Assembly (NCBI GenBank): GCA_030247855.1
Contig: JAPDRN010000081.1
Span: forward strand, 103,639 to 167,638
DNA from: Knufia peltigerae
Lineage: Eukaryota; Ascomycota; Eurotiomycetes; Chaetothyriales; Trichomeriaceae
DNA: 64,000 bases
Reading direction: 5' to 3'
Positions 21,317 to 31,096 of the stretch are shown here, piece after piece (position 1 is the first letter of the stretch; each line of letters begins with the position of its first letter). Made by a program: the position numbers and the translations under genes. A model generated the notes under the pieces. It worked only from the letters and a program-made list of their open reading frames with translations. It was not told the DNA's origin and did no database searches.

Positions 21317-21691
21317 CCAGTGAGTAGCAAGAAGCTACGAAGGCCGCGTTTGCAATGCTCTCTGCTTTTAATGTAGCCATAACGACTTATATTGGAGTCA
21401 GGTGGGCTGAAAAGCCTATCCAACTTCCAGAAGTCACCTTCTAGACCGCCATTCGAAGTTTTCGAGTACAATCACCGTTCATGAAGTTTAAGCAGGTGTT
21501 TAGGTTCGTGAGATCGAGCTTGAGCAGGGATAAATCCAAATCTTCGCTCACGGTGATTAGTGCTCTAGTGTGTGTTGCAGGAAACGGGTAGAATTAGTGT
21601 CCAAAATGCTGAGTTAAATTCACGTTCAATTCTAAGCCCCGCTAATGCACAGTGCGCCGTTTCCAGTATAGCCTCTCCAGCATATCTCCAT
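21317..21691. other. convergent 3' region of nirK and flavohemoglobin
   Basis: These 375 bp lie between two stop codons facing each other and should hold both 3' UTRs. No coding potential of note was seen. Confidence 0.5.
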
Positions 21692-23035
21692 TTATGCAAT
21701 ACCAGATCCAAAGACCTCAGAATGGATCCGTTCTGAGGGGACGCCCAGAGCCTCGAGGGATTTTTGTTGTGCCTGCATGAAAGGTATGGGGCCACAGAGA
21801 TAATAGTCGGCGTCGGGCAGGATGACCTTGTCCTTGATCTTCTCCACGTCAATGCGACCGGCGTAGTCAAAGTCTTTTCCTTCTTCATCTGAATCACCGA
21901 CTTCTTCATAGAAGACCGCCTTCGATACTTGTGGGTTGTCCTTGACAATTTGGGAAAGATAATTCTTCATCGCGTGAACCTTTCCACTGCGCGTGGCATG
22001 GACAAAGACGACCTTTCTCGTTGGAGCGTGTTCGGTCAGAGTGCCGAGCATTGACAGCATCGGGGTGATCCCTACGCCACCACTGATCAAGACAACGGGA
22101 TTGCTCGATTCGACATCCAAAGTAAAGTCCCCGTACGGGTTGCTGACGTCAATTTCTGTGCCTTCTGGGACATTCTCGTGCAACAGATTTGATATGCGGC
22201 CTGCGGGCGCAAGGTCCTTTGCGAATTCCTTCTTGACGGAGATTCGGAAGTGATTTCTTTCAGGGGTGTCGGACAGACTGTACTGTCGAGGTTGATACAC
22301 CCCGAGTTCTGGTACGAATACGCGGACTGAGATGTACTGGCCCGATGTAAATGTTGGTAGCTTTCCTCCGTCGACTGGCTCGAGATAAAACGATATGATT
22401 TCATCGCTCTCCTCGATCTTGCGGGCAATTCTGAATTTGCGCCACCCATTCCAACCACCAGCAGATTCTTCAGCCTTCTTGTAGAGGTTTGCCTCGAAGT
22501 TGATAAAGATATCGGCCAGCTGTTGATATGCCGCCGCCCAGGCATCAATGACGGGTTGATTTACGGCGTCTCCAAGGACTTCCTTGATTGAGGCCAGCAG
22601 GTTCTCGCCGACGATGGGGTATTGGTCTGCAGTGATGCCTAAACTGGCGTGTTTGTGGCCAATTCGAGATACTGCGCTAGTCAAGGCTCCCAGATTGTCG
22701 ATGTTAGCGGCGTACGCCCAGACCGCATGGGCAAGCGCTGCAGGCTGAGTTCCCGTAGATTGATGTGCGGAGTTGAAGATGTTGCGGAGTTCTGGATGGT
22801 TGTTAAGCATGCGTTTGTAAAAGTGCGACGTGATGGCGACACCATGCTCAGCCAACACAGGAGCAGTAGACTTCACGATCGCCTGGTGCTCTTCGCTCAG
22901 TCCATGCTGAACCGGTGATGAGTGAAAGTCTGCGCGAGTGTTGCTCGTTGCTACTATGGCTGACATGACTGTGCGATGTAATGTTCCTCCCGTTGCTCTT
23001 GAAACAAATTTGGACACTTGTGATCTGGCCAACAT
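21692..23035 (-). CDS. fhb: flavohemoglobin (nitric oxide dioxygenase), mitochondrial form
   Basis: It oxidises NO to nitrate with O2 and NADPH. It is a single exon of 447 residues with ATG 23033-23035. The first 45 or so residues are an Arg/Ser-rich presequence absent from cytosolic forms, so a mitochondrial location is likely. The globin domain (about 46-190) has B10 Tyr73, E7 Gln92 and proximal His129 (RIGHKHASLG). The FAD domain has RQYSLSD, and the NAD(P) domain has SGGVGITPMLSML and YLCGPIPFM. The gene is tail to tail with nirK, pairing a mitochondrial NO producer with a mitochondrial NO remover. Fungal genomes often carry cytosolic and mitochondrial copies; this is clearly the second kind. 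Confidence 0.94.
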   Translation of the reverse strand: MLARSQVSKFVSRATGGTLHRTVMSAIVATSNTRADFHSSPVQHGLSEEHQAIVKSTAPVLAEHGVAITSHFYKRMLNNHPELRNIFNSAHQSTGTQPAALAHAVWAYAANIDNLGALTSAVSRIGHKHASLGITADQYPIVGENLLASIKEVLGDAVNQPVIDAWAAAYQQLADIFINFEANLYKKAEESAGGWNGWRKFRIARKIEESDEIISFYLEPVDGGKLPTFTSGQYISVRVFVPELGVYQPRQYSLSDTPERNHFRISVKKEFAKDLAPAGRISNLLHENVPEGTEIDVSNPYGDFTLDVESSNPVVLISGGVGITPMLSMLGTLTEHAPTRKVVFVHATRSGKVHAMKNYLSQIVKDNPQVSKAVFYEEVGDSDEEGKDFDYAGRIDVEKIKDKVILPDADYYLCGPIPFMQAQQKSLEALGVPSERIHSEVFGSGIA

Positions 23036-23090
23036 ATCTGGACTGTGGATGAAGGCCTTCGGTGTCGATGTTCAGACGTCCTTTGGGGGA

Positions 23091-23097
23091 TTTTATA
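23091..23097 (-). promoter_or_regulatory. TATA box of flavohemoglobin gene
   Basis: On the minus strand this reads TATAAAA, about 56 bp before the flavohemoglobin ATG. The spacing is almost the same as in the nirK promoter. Confidence 0.5.
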
Positions 23098-23318
23098 ATG
23101 ATTAACCACAGGTATCATCCGATGATCAAGGCTTACAAAAATTTGTTACCATCGAGTGAGGAATATCATGCCACTCTCACTGCCAAGGGGGGTATGTGTA
23201 TTTTCAATGTATTATGCCTGGTAAGGCTGCAGAATCCCGGAGAAAGCAGGGCAAGCTTTAGGTGGTTTTGCCCCCAATTGAGGGAATTCCCACTGTTCCA
23301 CACCCCGGTAGGCCGCAT

Positions 23319-23326
23319 CTCCGCGG
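23319..23326 (+). promoter_or_regulatory. CTCCGCGG, NirA-type site 1 of flavohemoglobin promoter
   Basis: It lies 284 bp upstream of the flavohemoglobin ATG and is identical to the site in the nirK promoter. Function is inferred from the NirA consensus. Confidence 0.5.
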
Positions 23327-23497
23327 GGGAATGATTTCGGTCCCGGTGTTCTCGCCCTCTCCTACACTCACAAAACCACAGTCAGCGGTTCCAAAAGCTC
23401 ACGAGTTATTTCAGCTGCGTTCGCCTTCAGAGTTGCCTTTCCAGACTGCAGAGAATGCGTATTAAAATACGAATACATCAAACCTCTGAATTGTTCC

Positions 23498-23505
23498 CCG
23501 CGGAG
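23498..23505 (-). promoter_or_regulatory. CTCCGCGG on minus strand, NirA-type site 2
   Basis: This is an exact second copy in the opposite orientation, about 463 bp upstream of the flavohemoglobin ATG. Confidence 0.5.
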
Positions 23506-23531
23506 ATCTTTGCGAATCTCTACCAATCACG

Positions 23532-23539
23532 CCACGGAG
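23532..23539 (-). promoter_or_regulatory. CTCCGTGG on minus strand, NirA-type site 3
   Basis: This third match to CTCCGHGG has T at the degenerate position and lies 26 bp from site 2 in the same orientation. Confidence 0.45.
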
Positions 23540-23850
23540 GATCCGCCATGAAATAATCTCGGCCAGACTCCAAGGGGGCTTGTCATTAGTCACAACAATG
23601 GCTTTTGAGCGAATCGCGAGCTTTCAAGATTGAGCTGACCTTTTTGTGCTGTAACATAATTCTGTTCGTCTGGTAGAATTTTAATGTCTTTCGACTTGGT
23701 ACTAGACGTCACATCAAGCTCCACGTGCGTCGCGGCTAGATCCCATGCATGCCGCCAAATCTGCCGAATCGCAAAACGTAAAGTGTACAGTGGCCTGACA
23801 ACTTTGAACGAGTCGCTCGTGATAGAGAACTTAGTCAGCTTTTGTTCTGG

Positions 23851-26065
23851 TTAATTCTGGTTGTCGACCTCTGTTCCTAGCTCGGCCACCCAGTTATCAA
23901 AAGATGTGAGTTGCTCGTCACTGATCAAGTAGAGACTTCCTGGTGATACTGGAGCTCTCTCCCCAAATTCTGGATCGAAATCACAGGGGAATGCTACAGT
24001 GTTCTGATCTGATACCAGGTCACTCTGCGATAACTTGTCAATGAATGAGGATATATTCTCTGTTGTTCATGTCACATATCAGCCTGTGGCTCTGCGATGT
24101 AATGTGAAGAGAGTATACAAACCTTTTCTGGGTGGGCGTATATCGCCTTCAACCAAACTATCATCCAAGTCCGTTATTTGTGCATCTCGCTGGGCCATTC
24201 CGCCACTCTTCTTCCACACGATTTCATTGTGACTGAGGATGGATGCTAGTGCCCGTTCATTCTCCTTTGGCGACTGCAAAAGTCTCTCTTGGCTCAGGTA
24301 TTTCGGTTCATGTTCCAAGCGAGTCTGTGCTACCTCGTGCATCATGTAAAGTTTCTGGATGTTAATTCCCTGTACGCTGTGAGATTCAATGCTCCGGGCA
24401 TGTGCATGGAGACAAGCTCCAAGCTGCGTGTATGCTTACCAGAAGGGAGATGAACTTCCAATATCTTCCCATCTCTTGTATACATCGCAGGTTTTCAATC
24501 ACGTTTGCTCGTGCACATGCTCTGACTTCAGTATTGGTGCACCACAAGAAGGGAACTTGAATGGCACAAGAGGAATACGCAGCATAGCCAACAAAGCTTG
24601 GTACTCGCCCCATAGGCAGGGACGACTGGAGCAGTGTCCTCAACCAGGTGGAGATTGAATATGCATGCTCATATGCGACTTGAGCTGAGATCTGCCGAGC
24701 ATAATCCAAGCCACCTGCAGGCTTACCCCACGAGAACAGCGGGACTATGGAAGAGTGCAGGGCGCAGAGACACTGATCATATATGATATGTATAAGGGTG
24801 AGGAGCGGACCATTCTGTGTGTTGACATCCTCGACGGACAGAACAGCGAGGTCCGATCGCTCCGAGATTTTCACTTTCCAGTCCTCCAGTTTAGAATGAA
24901 GGCTTTGCAGGGTGTCGAGTTTAACATCGGCACTCTTTGTGAATTGGTACACTTCATTCCTGACCGCCACTGTTTTAGTGAAATGGAGCCTGCAGGGCAT
25001 CGGCACGTCAATGCTTACCAGAGCGACAGAATATGAATCAGAGCAGCATATATGGCGCACAAATGGGAGTCTGCATTATATGGTTCGGGTTCACTCAATG
25101 CTCTTGCAACCTGGTGCTCATAGACACCTGGAAGAGGAATTCTCTCTAGAATGCTGGGTATGTTGCCCACAATGAAATCGGCTTTAGACCCGAACATCAT
25201 CATGCATACACACGCCCACAGTCGACGGCGCCTGAGTTCCGCTTGGCGAGTGCGAGCTGTTGTACTAGGACCTCCGGCTGGAATTCCAAGCACGTATGCT
25301 ATCTGGATGCCATTCCCTATTGTATTGCCGTCAGTATCCCAGAATAACTTGTGAAAAGGTTCTTTAGCGCGGACATTTGTATATGAAGCTCCTCTGCCAT
25401 TCACCTTCACTGTACCAGTAAAGGGTAAGATTGAGAAATGTGGCGATGTTTTCTTCGCGTGGCGTCCCCAATTGAGCCGCAGCAATGGAAGCGGATGAGT
25501 TCGCCCATTCGTGACCAAGGCCTGCATCGAGAAGTACTCGATGTCCAGATTCATCACGGTAGAACCTTTCTCGGAGTTACAAATGAAGCAAGAAACACGG
25601 AGTAATAATTTGAGGCACAGAATGCACATACTTGGACGCGAAAGCACAAACGCTAAGCAGTATCTGAGGCTCTACCATCCTCAACCTCACCTCCTCAGTG
25701 AAGGCTTCTTCATCTAGGAGTAAGCGGGCATTATAGACGTGAGAGAAGTAAATGTTCACAAGTTCGCCGACGAGACCAAATGGTATACCACAGAAGTCTG
25801 TTTGTGGCACCCACGAGGCAGTGGGCATCGGCGTTGAGACCAGAGCTTCGGACGCAAACTCTTGACCTTCTCGCAGTACCGGCCACTGGCTATCTTCGTA
25901 TACACAGGAGACTCCCAATCGCTCGCAGCGGGCGCATACTGGACGTAGTCCATTGCAGCGTACCTATTGCACGTCAGGCCAACATTCAAGGTAAAACTCC
26001 TGAGGAGACTCGCTTACTTTCTGGGTGTTGCATCGTCTGCAAGCACGTCTCGGTCTGCCAGCCAT
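23851..26065 (-). CDS. Zn(II)2Cys6 fungal transcription factor
   Basis: ATG is at 26063-26065 (MAGRPRRACRRCNTQK), exon 1 is 26018-26065, and the stop is at 23851-23853. The zinc cluster spans the first intron: CRRCNTQK joins VRCNGLRPVCARCERLG, completing C-x2-C-x6-C-x6-C-x2-C-x6-C. Later exons have the helical pattern of the fungal-specific TF domain (for example FSHVYNARLLLDEEAF and RRRLWACVCMMMFGSK). At least six introns are supported by in-phase joins, including one at about 24080-24120 just before the last exon. The last exon is acidic. Target genes are unknown. It is divergent from the amidohydrolase gene (297 bp apart), so control of that small catabolic cluster is the natural guess; control of the nitrogen-oxide genes on its other side is possible. 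Confidence 0.82.
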
Positions 26066-26362
26066 ATATGCTACAGTTTGGCTCTGCGGGCCTACAGACC
26101 TGGAAAATTAAGCGGACAGGATGAGGAAACCGTCCAGCTTCGCCCGCACCTCCGAAGCCTGTGAAGAAGAGATCGGGAAATGGCGGGTCTTGGCATGCAG
26201 GAGCGGCAAATTCGTCCCCTGATCCCAGCCCGTTGCCTATATATGGACTAGACCAGTTGAGTCAAGCCGGACTACTTCGAGTTGTAGTGAATACTTATAA
26301 ACATCTACTATGATTGTGATAGGCGTCACCACAATATCCGCGACAGAGACCAAGAATATCGA

Positions 26363-27823
26363 ATGATGGCATCAAGCGTCCTTTTCAAGAATGCCACGGT
26401 TGTTACTATGGATGAGGCTGTAGGTGTGCTCGAGCATTGCGATGTCTTGATCGAAGGCAATATCATTAAATGTGTGGGCTGTAGCCTCGAGAGACCTTCT
26501 GCAGAAACAGTGGTCATAGATGGCACAAATTCCATCCTGTCCCCCGGCTTTGTCGACACACACCGACATGTTTGGCAACAACAGCTGCGTACTATCGCTG
26601 GAGATTTCACCATCTTTGAGTATGGAGCAAACATTCGCAACAAATTCGGGTCTTGCTACACTTCACACGACGTGTACCTGGCAGAGCTTTGCGGAGCTCT
26701 CGAGTCCATCGATGCCGGCACCACTTGTCTTCTTGACCATTCACACATCATGAATTCGCCGGCACACTCAAATGCAGCAGTCGCGGGCTTGAGGGCGTCC
26801 GGAATTCGAGGAGTTTTCTGTTATGGAGCGTATCCCAACCCTGTGTTCGCCAATCCGGCTGTGAGTGATGGTTCTGCTGAGCATCGAACTGACGACTGGC
26901 GCCGGGAGGACGCGAAAAGAGTTCGGGAGGAGCACTTCGCTTCCAATGGGCCCGACAGTCTCTTGCGATTTGGCTATGCACCAACAGAAATGGAACGGAC
27001 GCCACTGGAGCAGACTATAGAAGAGATTCGATTTGGACAATCTATTGGATCGGCTCTTATTACCGGACATGTGGCAATGGGTCCGCTGGATCGTGGGATA
27101 CATCTGGTGCGCAGTCTGGATGACCAAAGCCTCTTGGACTCTAGAATGCTTCTCAGCCACGGTGCAAGCCTTACCCCCGCGGAACTCACTGCGCTGGCAA
27201 ATTCAGGCGCTTCGGTATCTTCCACCCCTTCCACGGAGTTGCAGATGGGTATGGGCCTGCCAGTGGCATTCAAGGCTGAAAGTCATGGCTGCACTGCAAG
27301 CATCGGTGCAGATATCACATCCAACAATCCTGCCGACATGTTCGATCAGATGCGTTTATTACTCCAATGCCAACGCTATGTAGACGCAGGGGATGTGCCT
27401 CCCTGTCCGCAAACGCTAAACAGGAGGTGCGCGCAAGTCCTCAGGATGGCTACTGTTGGAGGCTCCAAAGGTATGGGTCTGGAAGCTCTTACCGGAACTA
27501 TCACCCCGGGCAAGCGTGCTGATATGATACTGACACGTTGCGACTCCTTGCGTATGACTCCTGTTCATGACCCGGTTATTGCATTAGTTATGTACGCTCA
27601 CTCTTCAGACATTACACATGTCCTTGTGGATGGGGCTGTACTCAAAAGTGAAGGTGAACTGCAATTACCATACCTGCAAAGGGATGGTAAAGAGGCGAGT
27701 CTACCAAAGCTTCTGAAAGATCTCCGAACTTCAGCTGAATGGATATTGGAACGATCTAAGCTTGTTGCAGAGGCTGAGAGGGCGAAGAGTGTTCGAGAGT
27801 ACTTTAAGCATTCTAGCACTTAG
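26363..27823 (+). CDS. amidohydrolase-family metal-dependent deaminase/hydrolase
   Basis: It hydrolyses a C-N or C-halogen bond in an unknown, probably heterocyclic or aromatic, substrate. It is a single exon of 486 residues from ATG 26363. The family fold is visible: an N-terminal beta-sandwich strand (VLFKNATVVTMDE), the HxH metal motif DTHRH (His67, His69), DAGTTCLLDHSH, TGHVA with a metal His, LSHGASLTPAE, GADITSNNPADMF with the metal Asp, and the C-terminal TPGKRADMILTR. The pattern is that of the triazine hydrolase / 8-oxoguanine deaminase / chlorohydrolase group. It starts the plus-strand catabolic gene row and is divergent from the Zn-cluster regulator. Confidence 0.88.
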   Translation: MMASSVLFKNATVVTMDEAVGVLEHCDVLIEGNIIKCVGCSLERPSAETVVIDGTNSILSPGFVDTHRHVWQQQLRTIAGDFTIFEYGANIRNKFGSCYTSHDVYLAELCGALESIDAGTTCLLDHSHIMNSPAHSNAAVAGLRASGIRGVFCYGAYPNPVFANPAVSDGSAEHRTDDWRREDAKRVREEHFASNGPDSLLRFGYAPTEMERTPLEQTIEEIRFGQSIGSALITGHVAMGPLDRGIHLVRSLDDQSLLDSRMLLSHGASLTPAELTALANSGASVSSTPSTELQMGMGLPVAFKAESHGCTASIGADITSNNPADMFDQMRLLLQCQRYVDAGDVPPCPQTLNRRCAQVLRMATVGGSKGMGLEALTGTITPGKRADMILTRCDSLRMTPVHDPVIALVMYAHSSDITHVLVDGAVLKSEGELQLPYLQRDGKEASLPKLLKDLRTSAEWILERSKLVAEAERAKSVREYFKHSST

Positions 27824-28072
27824 TAAATCGCAAATCTCTACACCATTACTCTTGCTTGTGTTAAAGATCCTTTTTTCCTCCAAGGATACTACCTTTCACT
27901 CGTTCAAACAAGCAGACTCTAGCCTGATTTCTCGAAGACACAGGTATCTCGGCCCTGCTTTCTCCTATGTAGAAGTCCATATGAAGTCTCGTGCCTCCCT
28001 CAGACGAGGTTATACTTGCGAGACACCTTCGACCCAATCTCGGTTGAGATACTCCTGAATCCTCTAGAGCAA

Positions 28073-29551
28073 TGAATGAGCCTTTTCAGTGTGAGTCATG
28101 GGCCCATGTTCCTCACAATTGCGACTTCCATTTGAGCAATGTTAGATACCTTTCGGAGTGTCAGCATGAAAGACCTCGGTCCCCGAATCGGGGCAGCGAT
28201 CGGTCAGGAGATCCTCGATCTCAAATTTCTGATCGGAGCGGACGTTCTTGAATCTCTGTCAATCAATCTTGATTGTCTCAAGCTACCTACACCGAACCAT
28301 TTCGCGATCCTTGAAAAGAACAACCTTCGCTTGGTTCGTACATTCTTGCGGCGTCTAATGGTTAAGGACACAGACTTGGGCTCGCTACCCCGAGACAGTC
28401 ACAGCAGGCGTCAAGAAGCCCTTCATCACCGATGTGATATTCAAATGCATCTGCCCATCCGTATCGTCAATTTCACGGACTTTTTGCTGACGTATACCAC
28501 GCTAAGAACGTAAGGCTGATATCGACTCATTGATCCAAGTAGTATGCTGACAATCCTAATGTGTAGACATTGTTCGTCCTGGTCAAGGACTGAATGCAAA
28601 CTATTACCACCTTCCGACCGCATATCACGGACGAGCATCTTCATTCGTGGTCTCGGGCACATCAGTTCTTCGCCCTAGATCCCAATACCTTCAAAATGGG
28701 ACTCCAATATTTGGCCCGACACGTATGTTTGACTTCGAAGTTGAGTTTGCTGCATTCATTGGTACAGATAACTTAATGGGGGAATCAATACGCGTTCAAG
28801 ATGCTGAGGATCATATCCTCGGCGTGGTAATCCTCAACCACCGGTCTGTTAGGGACACGCAAAAAAGGGAATCCCTTCACTTGGACCTTTCAATGGAAAG
28901 AACTTTTGCACCACAATCTCGCCGTGGATAGTCAGTCTTGGGGCATTAACAGAACACCGCACGAGCAAAATTCCAAGTGTGAGTAAATCCATGTCGATAC
29001 AGACACTCCGATGTGGGACCCAGCGATTAAGACAAGAGGTCAGGTAGTCCTGCTTCTTCCCTACCTAGAAGAAGCCGTGACAAACGCCGCGTTTGACATT
29101 CCACTCGAAGTCAGACTGAAAGGTGAACAAATAAAAAATTTTCTAGTCTATGAATACTCTCTAACAGCTTTGAGGACACGGCTAAAGACGAAACCGGGGA
29201 ACACCTCGTTGCTCGGACGAATACTCGCCACATTGCCTTTTCATTCGGGCCAAATGATTGTCCATTACACCGCTGGTGGTTGCCCATTGAGAACAGTTGA
29301 TCTCATCTCGACAGGAACGATTTCTGGGCAACTTCAAGAAGACGCTGCTTCTCTTCTAGAGCTCTCTCACGGTGGCACACTGGCCATTCGGCTTACTGCA
29401 ATCGATCAAGAGGGTCAGGTTAACGCTCCACGCTGGGCATTCCTTGAGGACGGGACGAGGTGATCATCAGCCCAAGCCGTCAAGTACGAGGTCCAACAAT
29501 AGGATTTGGCCGGTGTGCTGGGAGAATCACTACGGCCAGTGGGGACTGCTG
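28073..29551 (+). pseudogene. broken fumarylacetoacetase (fumarylacetoacetate hydrolase) gene
   Basis: Fragments of an eukaryotic-type fumarylacetoacetase follow one another in order but in different frames. They are ESWAHVP...CDF near 28095, PRIGAAIGQEILDL near 28180, QMHLPIRI near 28446, YHGRASSFVVSGTS near 28632, FDFEVEFAAFIG near 28731, SPWIVSLGAL near 28923, YTAGGCPLRT near 29271, STGTISG near 29311 and GFGRCAGR near 29500. Losses of frame occur near 28140-28165, 28487, 28885 and 29455, mostly consistent with single-base deletions. The conserved motif near NDWSARD reads NHRSVRDTQKRE, losing Asp and both Trp. Such damage indicates a decaying gene rather than missed introns. The intact enzyme finishes tyrosine/phenylacetate catabolism. 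Confidence 0.8.
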
Positions 29552-29766
29552 AACGGCTGCACGCGCGGAGTATTGAGCGTGGTAGCCAGCAATTTCCCGA
29601 TCGTGGGCCGGCCACAAGTATTGAAGTACGCTACACGCCGCGAGGAGTAGTGATAGCCTTCCGCATCCTAGAAATATCCATTTTTAACATTTATCAATAC
29701 CGCTAGACTTCAAGTACATTGCGGTGAGAACTTTCTCACAAGACAGGCTCGACCTTGAACGAAGCT

Positions 29767-30351
29767 ATGGAGCAGATATCTCCTCTACCAGCAATAAAGA
29801 GATACATTACGTCGCACAATCCTATATCCGGGGCATCTGTATTGCTTCCTGAAGACCCTCTCAATTGGAAAAGCTCAAAAGCAAAAGATACCGCCGCATG
29901 CGTCGCCTACACAACGACCGAATTCCCTCCAAAGCTAATGGACGAGCAGGACTTGGGAAAATACAAAGAAACCATGGCAGGCGGGAAACTAGGACTCGTT
30001 AATCCCTCTGGTACTGTGTGCAGAGTTGTTGACTTCGCTCCAGGTAGAGAGGCGATCATGCACAGTACTAAGAGTCTGGACTATGGCGTAGTCCTGGAAG
30101 GCGAAGTGGAAATGGTCCTAGACTCCAATGAGAGGTGCACATTACATAGAGGAGACATTGTCATTCAACGAGCAACGATGCACGGTTGGAGAAACAGTTC
30201 GTCAGTCAAATGGGCCAGAATGCTTTTCGTGCTGCAGGAGTGCGAAGATTTTGTGGTGGGCAATCATCAGGTGGTCGAGAATCTTGAGGCCACTCATGGT
30301 AGCTTTCTCTATCAGAATGGTGATTCGAATACATCGATAAATGAAATATAA
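29767..30351 (+). CDS. small cupin-domain protein
   Basis: It is a single exon of 194 residues. The first real ATG is 29767 (MEQISPLPAIKRYITSHN); a longer frame would need a TTG start. The centre carries a conserved-barrel pattern: PGREAIMHSTKSLDYGVVLEGEVEM followed by LHRGDIVIQRATMHGWRN, which are the two cupin motifs with His and Glu as likely metal ligands. Fungal relatives are mostly unannotated small cupins found in catabolic or secondary-metabolite clusters. The substrate is unknown. It lies between the broken fumarylacetoacetase and the transporter. Confidence 0.82.
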   Translation: MEQISPLPAIKRYITSHNPISGASVLLPEDPLNWKSSKAKDTAACVAYTTTEFPPKLMDEQDLGKYKETMAGGKLGLVNPSGTVCRVVDFAPGREAIMHSTKSLDYGVVLEGEVEMVLDSNERCTLHRGDIVIQRATMHGWRNSSSVKWARMLFVLQECEDFVVGNHQVVENLEATHGSFLYQNGDSNTSINEI

Positions 30352-31096
30352 TTCAGTGGCAGGAGCCCCTTCAGTATGAATCTCGTCCTTTAATGAAGTG
30401 TAATCAGCCATGGGTCGATTGACTATAAAAAAAAAGCTAGATAGCTCGACGTACATTAGAACTTTGTTTTCGGATACATGGAGTCCAACACAGCCTCTTG
30501 CTTATCACAATCAATTCATGCATCGTGTTCTAAAAGCCCATAGCTCTTCATGGAATGAACTCATGCGAGACATCATCCAGTGTCGGTAGTAGTGCTCCTT
30601 TTTCCTGAGCCATGGCAATCTTTCTACAGCCTCAAAAGGCCGAGCCTAGATTTTGTCCAAGTATATCTACCGTATTCTATCAAATCATATTGTCCAACGG
30701 TTTGCTGTCTTAGCAAGATGAACCATGGGAGCTGGACTTCCCGCGGCGATTTCGCAAGAGGGGGATACGCTCGTCTTAGGTCGATTCACCGCGGAGGATT
30801 GACTTTTGAATATTACCAAGTAATGGATTTATTGTTTGAACGCCAGTGAACAGGCCTCCTCCGTTGTACTTTCTCCATACTTGTCCGCATGTCTGGGGTC
30901 GGAAGTGTGGAGTATTCCCCGATCGGATTTCCCGTCCTCAGCTCCATCAGCTTCAGAGTTCATCAAGACTTTATATCGCAGAAGGCTCAAAGACCTCCAG
31001 TTACTTCGTCCAAGTTAAGCTGTAGTCTTACTGAAGTCAGGATATTCTGCACTGCCCATTTCTTCAAAATCCACTCGAATCTCAACGACCACTATC
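30352..31096. other. promoter region of MFS transporter
   Basis: This 745-bp stretch has no recognisable gene. It contains CCGCGGAG at 30789-30796, the reverse of CTCCGCGG, about 300 bp before the transporter start. Confidence 0.5.

Larger units (their letters stand above)
23036..23850. promoter_or_regulatory. flavohemoglobin upstream region with clustered CTCCGHGG sites
   Basis: These 815 bp lie between the flavohemoglobin start and the 3' end of a transcription factor gene. No convincing coding exon is present. The stretch carries three CTCCGHGG matches within 221 bp, listed separately, and a TATA box at 23091-23097. Confidence 0.6.

Noticed and set aside
27231..27238. CCACGGAG, another CTCCGHGG match
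   Set aside because: It lies inside the amidohydrolase coding sequence, so it is probably chance; it is useful as a reminder of the background rate.
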